Positions 1 through 12,500 of a stretch of DNA of 64,000 bases are shown piece by piece. Below the pieces are notes generated by a model. The model saw nothing but the letters and a program-made list of their open reading frames with translations. It searched no databases and was not told the DNA's origin. Source of the DNA: Astropecten irregularis (taxonomy: Eukaryota > Echinodermata > Asteroidea > Paxillosida > Astropectinidae); assembly GCA_963971285.1 (NCBI GenBank), contig OZ020244.1, forward strand, positions 31,186,001 to 31,250,000, given 5' to 3'. The position numbers were made by a program, and so were the translations under genes. Within the stretch, counting starts at the first letter, position 1; every line of letters begins with the position of its first letter.

Positions 1-59
1 ATAGTCTATTTTGAACAAGAAAAAAGAGATTCAGCTTCAATGAAAAGCTACAACCTATA

Positions 60-300
60 TTTTCAGCATATGGACGATAGCGCCGGAGCCGGAGCCTGAG
101 CCGGAGCCGAGGTTTGGAAAAGGGCCCTGGTCATCAAATAACCACAAGGGAAACTGACTGAATTTTAAAGTCATTGAAAAGTGAACAAAGAAAAATTGAC
201 TGGAGAGGGATTTCAACCAGCAACCTCCTGAATACCGTACAGGCGCTCTTCCAACTGAGCCATCCAGCCCTACGTTGGTTAAAATATGAAAGTAAAACGT
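60..300 (-). repeat. tRNA-derived SINE fragment with adjoining GGAGCC hexamer repeat
   Basis: On the minus strand the segment 210-280 reads as a tRNA-like head: GGCTGGATGGCTCAGTTGG matches an A box, followed after about 35 bases by a degenerate B-box region. Closely similar copies lie at 19332, 27500, 34530 and 59560. Positions 88-112 hold imperfect copies of GGAGCC. Confidence 0.6.
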
Positions 301-372
301 AATTCTTGTTTATGTTAAAGTATTGGCTACTTGTGAAATAAGCTGACTTTATTGGGTTTGCATCCCTTGTAG

Positions 373-524
373 GAAGACGCAGTTTCGTTGGTGGCAGGCT
401 GAAGATAACTCCGCCCCGACCTTTGGCCTCGGCGCCCTGTACATCGGCGAGTCCTGCCCGGACAATTGCCACGGACACGGCATATGCCGGGAAGGCAGAT
501 GCCACTGCAACCACGGATATGCAG
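373..524 (+). CDS. RELN: Reelin exon 1 of window: end of 3A and most of EGF 3
   Basis: The exon lies between an acceptor ending TGTAG and donor GTAGGA. It reads KTQFRWWQAEDNSAP and then the EGF start with CPDNCHGHGICREGRC. One leading base belongs to a codon split with an exon upstream of the window. It ends in phase 1. Confidence 0.93.
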
Positions 525-3500
525 GTAGGACGTCAAAGGCTCAATGTACGGTCGCCACAGTATTTCCATGGTCACATACTGTAGCTGTCACATTATGTTA
601 GGGTTGCCGCGACCTTCACCATGATATAACTATAGGCATATCGACAATCTATATGACAGATTGAGAGGTACATGGTAGAGTATTATTATGCTCTTCGCAC
701 GGCACAGACTGCCACGGGGGCCATATGGATAGCAGGCATCTGCCGTATGGGAGCCATGCGTGGGCCCTGTGTTGCTTGCGTGATGCGCAAGATACCTTAA
801 GGCCACTGTACGGGCAGCGTATGGCTGCCCTGGGGCGCCCATGGAATGTTTGCAGCCGCACGGCAAACGCAAGGCCACTGTACTTTGTACACTCAAACTG
901 TTCCATGGTATGGCTACGGCGAGCCTAAAAATGAAAAGAACAAAATCCGCGTTATAATTCAACTTCCACCTCTACGGCCTGTTAAAAATAGGGATGCGCC
1001 GTCGGGTGACCCTGAGTCCGCAGTAGATTTTCTGTGGCCACCACACATTTCTGTCCTAGAGCAAATGTGACTGAGGCATAAGCAAGGAATGAGAATCATA
1101 AGCGCATAATTCTGTTCTTTTTTTAAGCAGTGCGAATGATGAATTGCAGGGTATTACCTTGCTTTTTAAGTATTAAACTACATGTGTTCAAGGAGAGGTG
1201 AGTGGTTGTAATTGAATAGAAATGGAGTTTTATTTTGTGTGTAAGTAATAAACTGCTTCAAACTGCTCATCGGCCAAAATAGTGACCTGAAATTTATAAA
1301 ATACTTGGAGTTAGGAGGGCCTGACTCTTTGATCCTAGATAGAATAGGATAAAGATCCTGCTTGGATTGAAATGCATCAGCCCCTCCTAACTCCAAGCAT
1401 TTTATTTTGTACGTATTTGAGATGTTTAGGGTTTTACCTAGGTCTCCTTCCTAACCAAACTAGGCAATGATTCCTCTGCAGTTTGAATTTAGTTTTCTCC
1501 TGAACATTTGTGGTCTTGTTCCCCTCCAATACTCAGGAGACTCCTGCTCTCCGTTCAGATACAACCCCATGGGCATGAAGGATCAGTTTGACGAGGGCGG
1601 CCCCAGCCAGCTGTGGGATAACACCCAGGGCGCGGTCATCGGTCGAGGGTGTGGCATGGTCCACATGGGTAACTCCCTGTACTTTGGGTCGGTTGGCCCC
1701 AGGGAAGCAAGGACCCTCCCACTGGACACGACCGCCATCAAGTGAGTTCATCGAACTCTTTCTCTTCATCAAGACTCCGTGATACAAGGCATGATCTATT
1801 GGCAATCGGTTCTGGGGTGGATTTCAACAAATCGCTAAGATTAATTGTCCAACTTTGAGTTGTCAGTATTACCATGGTGATTTCTATCGCGACATCACAC
1901 TTTCCTTAGCGATTCAGGCTAATTCACATTTTTAAAGGTAGTAATATTCTTCTTAAAGTTGATAGAATAGCTGCGGTCTGTTCATAATTTGATTTGTCAT
2001 GAAATAAAAACGAACCATTGATCATTGGAAACACTATATAGAAAACAGCAAAATTGTTACTCAAAATTGTAAGGTGGAAACTGTTTTCTGTCTTTAGTTT
2101 TATTTAATTCTGGTTAAATACAGCATTTCAGGTGGAAACAAATTAATGGTATGTTTGTACAGGTCCATCTTTACATCTTGTAAGTTATACATAAATATGT
2201 GAATGTATACCTTTAAGATCAATTTTATTACAGTTGTATTTGCAGTTGTGTTATTGTTGTTGTAATTTTTTATTTTTTTTGAATTGCAGAATTGTGCAGT
2301 TTTACCTGCGTGTGGGCAGCAATGCCCTGGGGTCGCAGTGCATTCTGGCCACATCTCGTAGTGAGACGGTCATTGTCCAGTTCTCTCTGGACAATGGAGT
2401 CACATGGAATACCCTACAGGAGGTGGACCCAACATCGCTGGATTTGACCTCATCCATCAAGGTTTAGTATCGTCTCTGTGACAACTTACCTTTTTAATAA
2501 TAGAAGGACACAATTTGTGGTATAAACACCATTTGTACTCTATTGTGGAATGTGTGTGGTTCTGAAAAGAACTGGGGCCGATTTCATAAAACTTACGACG
2601 CGTCGCAGAGTTAAGACGCATCCTTTCTCTATGGACTCACCGCATAGATGCGACGCGTCGCAGCTAGGACGCGTCGCATATCGAGTTGCGACGCGTCACA
2701 GAGCTTTATGAAATCGGCCCCTGGAGTTCCAAACCTTTTCGGGTTCTTGAGTCCATCTAAGAAGTTTCTGGGAATTCAGATGACTTTTTTCATAGTTCTT
2801 GCCATTTGTTTTGCAGATTACGATTGAGCTCCCGGTTGAGGCAAAGACGAATGACACCGTGTTCAGATGGTGGCAGCCATTCACATCCATGGGTCAGTTA
2901 GTGGTCTGTTTTGTCTATCTGCAATTTGCAACAGTTTCTGTTTCTTTTTTCCTTTCTGTGTGAAGCGTTATGATCATTCATTGTGCTACTAGCTACTTTG
3001 ATAAATTTGGTATCAGGGAGACAGGTGATCCTCTGAAAGTGAACATTTGGGAGACATCGGGAATTAGGGAGACAATACACCGATCCAGTAGGCCACACCC
3101 AACACAGCAACGTCCAAGCAACAACGCACACATGCATGCACACATTAGTCATGATCACCCGCACACAAAGCGTTGCAAAGTCTCATCGAACTCCGTTGGA
3201 CTTTTGTTTTTTATAGTTTTTTTGGTTTGGAAAAAGGCCAAAAAAGCACTTTTCAACTCATCCAGGGCATCGAGTGTCAGGATTACAATGAAAATATAAA
3301 CATCGCTTGACCATGGTTAAGAACAAAACTCAGATTTGTTAAAGAATTGCCTTGTACATACAAAACAAAAGTAAACTCAGCGAAAAGTGTGTAGTAAAGA
3401 ATACAAAATTTAAAACATTTCGTCGGTCAAAATGGCAACAATTTGTCGGACCTTAAATAACACGTTGTGCTTATTTTGTCAAAGGGCGTGGCCTTCTGGG

Positions 3501-6500
3501 TCGGTGTATTCCGTGTTTGCTTAAGGTATTGGCTGCCTTTTAAAGACATTATACAGATATTTTGATAGAAGTCAGAGAATGCTCTAAATAATATGTCAAT
3601 TTCAAGTTTTTTGGCGTGGAGGATGTTTAGAAGTAGGTATTCAGCAAAATTGTGTGCACGACCCTATGGGAATGTCTCCCTAAGTTACGAATCAGAGGTT
3701 ATTATTTTATTTTTTATATTTTTGTTTTATTATTTTTATTGTTATTATTATTATTATCATTATTACCTTGCTGACAAAAGCCTTGTCTTTCCTTTGCTAT
3801 ATTCAGACAGGACACAGGCACAGTGGGCCCTGGACAATGTACTGATAGGAGCCAATGATACCCATGCACAGGGATTCTATGAACCGTTTGACTCGGCCAA
3901 GTTGAGTGATAACTGGTACTCTGTCATGTCGGGCACCAGGAAGACCTACTGCCACTCCAGGCAAGAAGCGTTGGTCTTTGACGGCAGAAGTGGTAAGTAT
4001 ATACCGCCTCAAAGTAATCCCCAGATTTTTAAAGGTAATATCATATCATCACTGTTTTCACAAAGAGACAAAGTGGCCACAGCGCGTTGACATGGTTGAA
4101 ACTATAGTTTTGAGAAAATCGACTTTAAAGTTTTACCCTTTTTAAATTGAAGATTTCCCCTACTTTTACAGGCCATTTTATAATATTTTTATACCAATTT
4201 GAAGCTTGAAACTCACACTAAGACAAGGTGCTAATTAAAAGTTAATAGACCCCTTAAATATGGAGTAATTAACGTCCATAGATATTTGTCTCTTCGTGAA
4301 AACTCCAAAAGTGAGTTATTTTAAAGGGCCGATTGCACTTTGTCTTTTCGTGAAAGCGCAAAATCTCCCCATACAAACATGCACAAAATGCCACTTAATA
4401 AACAGAAAAAAATCGCACGCGCATAGTTTGGCCAGCACTCACGCGCGCGCGCACGCGCGTACGCGCTCCATTTTGTCTCTTCGTGAAAACGATAAATGGT
4501 ATACACGTTGTATTTTGTCCCCATAGAACATCGTGCATTTTTGCGACTTTGTCTCTTCGTGAAAACGTTAAATGCCATTTGGGTGCAAAGTGCCCTTTAT
4601 TGATTTCCATGATCTCTATGATTTGATTTGATTTTAACAAAAATGAGTTCGCCAAGATGTCCCTTGCATTACCCTCAATAGATTTAGGCCAAAAAAAGAA
4701 TTTCGAAAAAATATTGATTTTGGTCAACTTTGTCCCTTCATGAAAACGGTGACGATATTTTGGATTTTTGTTAAAGAAATGCAGATTCATGGGCAAAAAT
4801 ATCAAGACAGATACAGTAACAGTCATCTGTGAAATTCCCAGTCCCATACGGTGCTCACTTTTTGAGAGAACAGTGAAAAACGCCTACAGTGTTTTAAATA
4901 TCTTTTCACCGTTATTTGTTATCTTCCGAAGATCTAAATTGTTTTTGGTCATTGGTTTTACTCTTTTCTGGATAGATACAGAATTTCAGGCAGAAACATT
5001 TTAACAGTTTGTTTTTACCATCACCACCTTTATACCCTGTAAGTTATAGGTAAATCTGTGGAGATTTCTGTTTCGGTATGGTACCAAAGTATGATAGTAC
5101 CTTTAAAATATCTCAATCTTTCATTTGTTGCCACGCACCCCCTGCAGGAACCCCACGGTACGCAGAAACCTGGGACTTTGAGATCAACCCAGCGACATTC
5201 CTTCAGTTTGAGCTGGCCATAGGCTGCGGAGGGCAGGTCTCCGGCTTCCCCTCAGCCCACTCGGTCAGCTTGGAGTACTCCACGGACATGGGCCGCTCCT
5301 GGCAAGGCGTGAAGAAGACCTGCGTACCGCCGGACATGGGATGCGGGGGCTACGACCTGGGCAGTGTCTACACGGCTGAAATGCACTCCATGTGGACACG
5401 GGTCACTGTCTATCTGCCCAGAGGTGCTGTGTAAGTATCAGAACGGTGTGACCATAGGGTTAGCGTCAACTTAAAGAGAGCATATAGGATTTGCAAGGCC
5501 TCCAAAATTAATTTATTGAGTTTGAGACAGAAAATGGCCTCAACAGTTTGTAAACAGGGCAAACAGTCACCATGGGAAATCTTGGTTCATCAGATGCTGG
5601 GTTTTTCAAGGAAATCAAGATTTAGTGTCTTTTCCAAAGATTGTTTTTCCGAATGATTTTTGGAACAAACATAAAGGACACCCTCACTTGAGTGGTTTTA
5701 GTTATCCCCTTTCACTCAAGGTATGAAGATCGTGCTGGTAGAAACATTCCGTTAAAATATTTCTATTTCTATTTCTATTTCTATTTACTAATCTCATCCA
5801 ACAGCAATACAATGCTAATTACAGGGGAGATATTTAAAGAAAAGAAAACAATAACTGAATAAATAAATATTATGTACACTCAATTATGTAATATTTACAC
5901 ACAATAAATAAATTAGTAGATAGATAAATAAACCTCTTCATAAAACATATCTAATGATGACAGTAAGCACAAACAAATAAATAATCCAACAAACAAACAA
6001 ACAAACACCCCAACAAACAAATGCATAGAACAGACAAATAAATAGAACAAACAGATAGACAGCCAACAAATAAATAAACAAACAAACAAACAAACAGACA
6101 CACAACAGACAAGTAAACAACAAGCAATTATGCCCACAAATGAAATTTAAACAAAACAAATCACACCCACAAAAAACAAAGTTAACCGCAATACAAATAT
6201 GTGAAATAGCATTAACTAGCATGAATTGAGAGAGCTACATGGACCTGACGGCGAAAAAGAGTTGATGGAAGGTGCACTGAACACATCAAACATCCCATGC
6301 AGCCTGTTGTAAGTTGATGAGATTCTGGAGATGAAACCATGCTTAGTCACTTTTGTATACTGGATTAACTATTCAATAGTCACAAGTTCCAGTATTGTTA
6401 GTAAAGTTACATACAAATGGATAGAGACAAAGCACACATGACTTGATAGGTAGTCAGCCAAAATTCAAGTGGCCTTTATTCCAGCTAAAGCACAATGGTC

Positions 6501-9500
6501 CAGTTAGTGGTCAGTGGTCACTCCAGAGTACTGAGTCATAGGAACACAGCTAGTTTCACATTCCAAATATGGTCATGGGAGAACAAGGAGTGGTGTTATG
6601 TATAAGCCAAAGTGGGGAGTCTTTATGGCATGAGTCATGGATACAACATTCCTCCTCACTAGATAATGACTAATAAAACTTTAAAGAGAAAGAATAATAA
6701 AAAAATCAAAGAGAAAGAAACTACAGGTGCTTGCATTATACAAAAGCAATTAATGATAGATAATCAGTTGACTCAAATAATTTCATCATATAAGATATTC
6801 AATGAAACCAGTTGCTTCTCAAATATCCACTTATTATCAAAACAAAATGTGAACAAAATGTTGGGTTGTCAATCAAGTGTATTAATTAAGTTTTCTAAGG
6901 TATTATAAAATATAAATTAAACAGAAGATATTATCCAAATAATACAATGACTATCTAAGTATAGCTGTCTACATGGTTAATTAAATAAGTTAAGAAATCA
7001 ATAAAAGAGGCCCATTAATAACTCTAACATTAAAACTTAAGGATGGGTGAACAGGGGTTAAATCAGAGTGCACCGTACTTAAAACATTACATTGGATCCA
7101 CTAATACATGAACTTCATATAAAAAAGGTAAAACATCATGGTCAAGTACCCTTATTCAAAAATTATTCACAAGCCATTTTATGGTTCAAAACGAACAGGA
7201 GGTTTGCTTACTCTGCCTGATCGGGTGACAATAGCAGGAGTTTGGCTTGTAAGGACAGTGTTTGGATTGATTGATGGAATAGGAATTGGAGTAGTGGGGT
7301 TTTCACTTTCTACTCTGTCTGGTAATAATTCAGTATTTTCTGAGGGAGTATTGACCATGTCTGGTAGTGTACTGTGTTCAGTGTTCATAGGATATGGATG
7401 ATCAGGGTACTGTTCAAACCGTTCAGGTTCATGTTGCTCATTTCTAGAATCATCAGGTATAAGATGATCAGCATGTACAAATCGTCTATTGTTTCCTGGT
7501 ACTCTTACGAGATACGTTAGTGGACCTTTGATTTGTACAATCGTCCCAGGTATCCATCTTTCCTTCCCTCCCCTCATGTTTCTGACCCTTACGGGCTGGT
7601 AAAGATCAAAGGAGCGCATTTTAGGGTGACCGCCATCGTGCTGTTCCTTGCTTGATGTTTGTTTATTTTCGACTTTTCGCTGTAAGCTTGGTTTAACTAG
7701 CGAGAGTTGCGTTCTCGGAGCGCGTTTCAGAAACAGTTCTGAAGGGGTTTTTCCTGTCGTGGTGTGTGGTGTGTTTCTATAATGAAACAACACATTTGCA
7801 ACTCTGTGTTGCAGCGAAAGATGCTTGCCAGATTTTTCAAGTAGCCGCTTGAAAGTCTGAACATGTCTTTCGGCTAGGCCATTACTGGCTGGATGGTATG
7901 GCGGGCAGAGTGTATGCTTAATACCATTGCGCTTAAGGAAGGATGTAAATTCCTCTGATATAAACTGCGGGCCGTTATCACTCACAACTTGGAGTGGAAA
8001 ACCAAACCGTGCAAACAAGGACCGCAGTGCAGTGATTGTTGCGGTCGAAGTCGTTCCAGTCATTGGAAACGATTCTAGCCATTTTGAATGACTGTCAACC
8101 ACCAGAAGAAATGATTGTCTATTTACTTCGGCATAGTCTATGTGAATTCGCTGCCAAGGCTCTGTAGCCCATGGCCAGAGCATGAGAGGAACCGGTTTTG
8201 GTGTGTTATGAGCTTCAACACAAGCAGAACATGTCCTGACCACTTCTTCGATATCCTGGTCAATACCAGGCCACCACACGAACGATCGTGCCAGGGCTTT
8301 CATCCGAGTCATTCCGGGATGACATTCATGGAGCTCATTCAAAATATGAGTGCGCTGCGTGTCTGGGATGACAACTCGTCTACCCCACAAAATGCAGCCA
8401 TCTTCGAGAGTAAGTTCATGTCGCCGCAAAAAATATGGTTTCATAGCCTCATCAGCAGAATGATTTGGCCATCCGGACAGTGTGTGTTCCAATACTTTGG
8501 CTAGCACTGTGTTTTTGCGCGTTCTTTCTGCTATTTGGCTTGCTGTGACAGGTAGCTGGTCTACTGTCACTTGATGCACACATTCTTCATCTGGGTGCGG
8601 CGTAACCGTTGACAACGGTAATCTGCTGAGTAGATCAGCATTGGCATTGCGCGCTGAAGACCTATACTCAATGTTATACTGATAGCTCGATAAGAGCAGT
8701 GCCCATCTTTGCATTCGAGCGGCAGCAAGTGGTGGAATACCCGATTTTGGTCCAAATATGCGCGTCAGCGGTTGATGATCTGTGACGAGCGTGAATTTTC
8801 TCCCATATAGGTAAAGATGAAACTTCTTCACACCAAACACTATCGCTAACCCTTCTTTGTCAATTTGTGCATAGTTTTTCTCAGCAACAGTCAGTGTACG
8901 CGATGCATAAGCGATAGGTTTTTCTGATCCGTCTGCTAATTTATGGCTGAGCACTGCACCTAGCCCATAGGGGCTCGCGTCTACACTCAGAACGAGTGGT
9001 TTTGAGGGATCATAGTGTACCAAAACATGGTCACTAGCAAGCATGGTCTTGGCATATGTGAATGCTTCTTCACATTTGCTGCACCATTTCCATTCCATTG
9101 TGTGTTGTAATAGCTCATAAAGAGGATGCAGCTTTGAGCTCAGATTGGGCACAAATTTTCCATAGTAATTTACCATGCCCAGGAACGACTTCAACTCGGA
9201 TACATTTCCGGGTCGGCGTGCATTTTTGATTGCATCCACTTTATCTTGAAGTGGTTTAATACCATCGCCCGTGAGCATATGACCCAGGTATTTTATACAT
9301 GGTTTCAGAAATTGACATTTATCTCGGTTCAATCGTACATTGAACTTGTCTAGACGAGCAAAAAGCTCGATTAGAGTTTGCATATGCTGTTCTAGTGTAT
9401 CCGTTGCAATCAGAATGTCATCAATGTAACAAAATACATTTTGCATTCCAGACAAAATCTTGTCCATTGTTGCTTGGAACAAGACAGGTGCGGTTTTTAC

Positions 9501-12500
9501 ACCAAAACACAGCCGCTTAGGGGCGAGCAAGCCTTTGTTTGTGTTTAGCACAAGGAGTGTTGCTGATTTGTCATCCAAGAAAAGTTGATTGAATGCACCA
9601 GCGAGGTCGATGACTGAATAAACCTTGGGAGCAGTACTGTTTCGCGCAAGGTTAGCAAATAAATCTTGCATAGTGGGTAGTTTGTACCCGTCATCTTCAA
9701 TCAAATCATTAACTCGCTTGTAATCTCCGCACACGCGAATTTTCCCTTGGGGCTTTGGCACGTGCACGGTTGGCGATGCCCAGTCGCTATGAGCAATGGG
9801 AGTCAGAATATCCTCAGATATGAGGCGATCATATTCTTGTTCAACTTTATCACGTATTGCATAAGGAACAGGACGGGCCTTTTGGAAGGTGGGCATGGCA
9901 CCCTCTTTAAGTTTGAGTGAGGCTTTAAATCCCTTGATACCCGAGTTCGCATTTGAGAACAGACGGTCATGACAGTTGAGGAGGGAATTCAAGTCAGAAT
10001 TAGGGTTTTGTTGATTACCATTTGACCCCTTTTTGATAGATTCCTGTTTGACAGCCAGAATGGTGTCCCACTTTAATTTAATTTTGCACAGCCAGTCTCT
10101 GCCAAACAGAGCTTGGCGCTTCCCTCTTACTACTAAAAGGTCTAGTTGCAAAATGGGACTCTCCCCGACCTGAACTGGTACCCTGATACATCCTAGGATG
10201 GGCACCCTCTCCCCACAGTAACTACGTAAGACAATATTAGTTTCAGACAAGGGATACGTATGGAATTTTGTATTATATACCTCTTCTGAAATAGTTGACC
10301 TCGAGGCCCCAGTATCAATTTCCATATCTATCCGAACACTGCCTATCTTAACTTCTACTAAGTACGGTGAAAAAGTAGAAAAGCACTCACCCTGTTCACC
10401 ATGTATGCTATATATTGAGTTGATACTGGCATCTAGGCCTACATGTGTACTACTAGGTACTACAGTCTCAGAGTCTTCATTGTCTGAATCCACATGATGT
10501 TGTGTACTAGCTTTCTTCAAAGACCTGCAAACTGGTCGGATGTGGCCCTTCTTCTTGCAGTGGTGGCAGGTCGCATCCTTAAACTTGCATCTATCAGCGG
10601 AGTGCAGTCCTCCACAGCACTTGCAGCTCCTGCCCCGACGGCTTCCCGGCATAATGGAAGGGCTTTTTCTCTTGACCGTAATCACGATCCACCCGGTGAA
10701 CATCAGATCCGCTGGCGGCTCCTGCCATGTGTTGCTTGTTGGCCGCGCCAGCCATCTCCTCAGCGATGCATTTAGCCCTGGCGTCTGCAAATGTTAATTC
10801 ACGATTTGTGAGAAGTTGCCTCTGCACTCGGGACATCTTGGGATGCAGACCCGATACCAGGCGATCACGTAACGCTTCAGGAAGAAAGGTACCAAAGGAG
10901 CATGTGGACGCCAAATGCTTTAGTCGAACTATGAAGTCAGCAACTGACTCTCTCTCTTCCTGGTGTGCCGTCCAAAATTTATGTCTCTCTGCAATGACGA
11001 TGGGAGTGGGCTTGAAATGCTCTGCAAGAAGCTGCTTTAACTGATCATAGGTCTTGGTGCTTGGTTGGGTAGGACTACACAGATTCTTCAACAATTTGTA
11101 TGCACTTGGGCCAACGCTGGCGAGAAACAGACTTGCTTGTCTGTCAGCATGAATATCGTTCGCCTGCAGAAATGCATCCATCCGATCTGCATAATCCTCA
11201 AAAGACTCCACATTCTCATCAAAACTACCAATGTTCCCATAGACCGCCATTTTGGTGGATAATTTCAAATCCTCGTCGCCAGTTTTGTATACTGGATTAA
11301 CTATTCAATAGTCACAAGTTCCAGTATTGTTAGTAAAGTTACATACAAATGGATAGAGACAAAGCACACATGACTTGATAGGTAGTCAGCCAAAATTCAA
11401 GTGGCCTTTATTCCAGCTAAAGCACAATGGTCCAGTTAGTGGTCAGTGGTCACTCCAGAGTACTGAGTCATAGGAACACAGCTAGTTTCACATTCCAAAT
11501 ATGGTCATGGGAGAACAAGGAGTGGTGTTATGTATAAGCCAAAGTGGGGAGTCTTTATGGCATGAGTCATGGATACAACAGTCACTTCAACTCGGCTGCG
11601 TGGGATGTGAGTTGAAGTGACTAAGCGTGGTTTCATCTCCAGAAAATGGAGACATGCTGAAATGCTGTATTTATCCCGAAAACAGTTTTGATCTCGGGGT
11701 AAGATCAAAACCATTCTTCATGTTTGATAGAGTGAAAATGCCTTAGACCACCAACTTAGCTAATCATTAATAACAATATCACCGATGATTGTATGTTGTG
11801 TTTTTCCAGGTCTCCTTCTACACGTTTCCGTTGGATTCAGCCTGTGTTTACTGGTGACCAGGATGTCTGGGCCCTAGACTCCATTCACTTGGGTCTCTAT
11901 GGTTGTCCCTGGATGTGCTCCGGCCATGGGGGCTGCCATCACGGTCAATGCATGTGAGTATATACAGAGAGAGAGACAGGTCTTATGCAGGCAACGGTTA
12001 TGCTCCTACGGGATCATGCTATCATGCAGGGCTCTGCTTACTGCAGAATGATGCGCTTATGATCTTCAGTCTTTGCTTACATGTACGTGCTTACAGTGCT
12101 AGCTTTAATTTTGTATGTGAGCCGAATAAGCGAGAAATCCTTACCCCCGTTTCAGACATGCGTTCAAGCGCCATGCCAAACTAGATTAGGAGTGACCAAC
12201 GAACAATACGGCCATAGCAACAACTCTAGCTGTGAAAGACTTTTTAGGGTTGTTTACGTTTCAGACCGTTTGTTGTTCATAGTTATTGTCGACTGTTACT
12301 TTGAGGAGGAAATGGGCATTAAGCATAATGTGTTTCTTGACTGTTGTCATCGTACACAACCGTCACGCCTGGCATCGTAGCCATCATCATTTTTTTTTTT
12401 TTACCATTTAGGCCTACATCATCTTTGACTTTGCCTTCAAAATCATTCATTTGTTGTTCTTTGTATTCCTGGGCAAAGATAGAATGTCTATTGAAATGTG

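Larger units (their letters stand above)
6351..11580 (-). mobile_element. Ty3/gypsy-type LTR retrotransposon (full length, 5,230 bp)
   Basis: The element is antisense to reelin, in the intron between exons 6 and 7. It has two 298-bp LTRs that look identical, a 5-bp target duplication GTCAC (6346-6350 and 11581-11585), a primer-binding site and a polypurine tract in the expected places. It carries gag and a pol with the order protease, reverse transcriptase, RNase H, integrase, which defines Ty3/gypsy rather than Ty1/copia. No env-like frame is seen; 6660-7178 is AT-rich untranslated sequence. Confidence 0.96.
6323..11644. repeat. Foldback element split by the LTR retrotransposon
   Basis: The left arm runs 6323-6350 and continues at 11586-11593. 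The right arm at 11609-11644 is its inverse with one mismatch: GGTTTCATCTCCAGAA pairs with TTCTGGAGATGAAACC. Removing the element and one GTCAC copy restores a stem of about 36 bp, so the foldback was there first. Confidence 0.8.

Noticed and set aside
5913..6222. Two overlapping minus-strand frames rich in Cys, Leu and Phe
   Set aside because: They come from AAAC/AAAT low-complexity DNA.
6660..7178. Possible env gene of the retrotransposon
   Set aside because: The stretch between pol and the polypurine tract is AT-rich with no long minus-strand frame.
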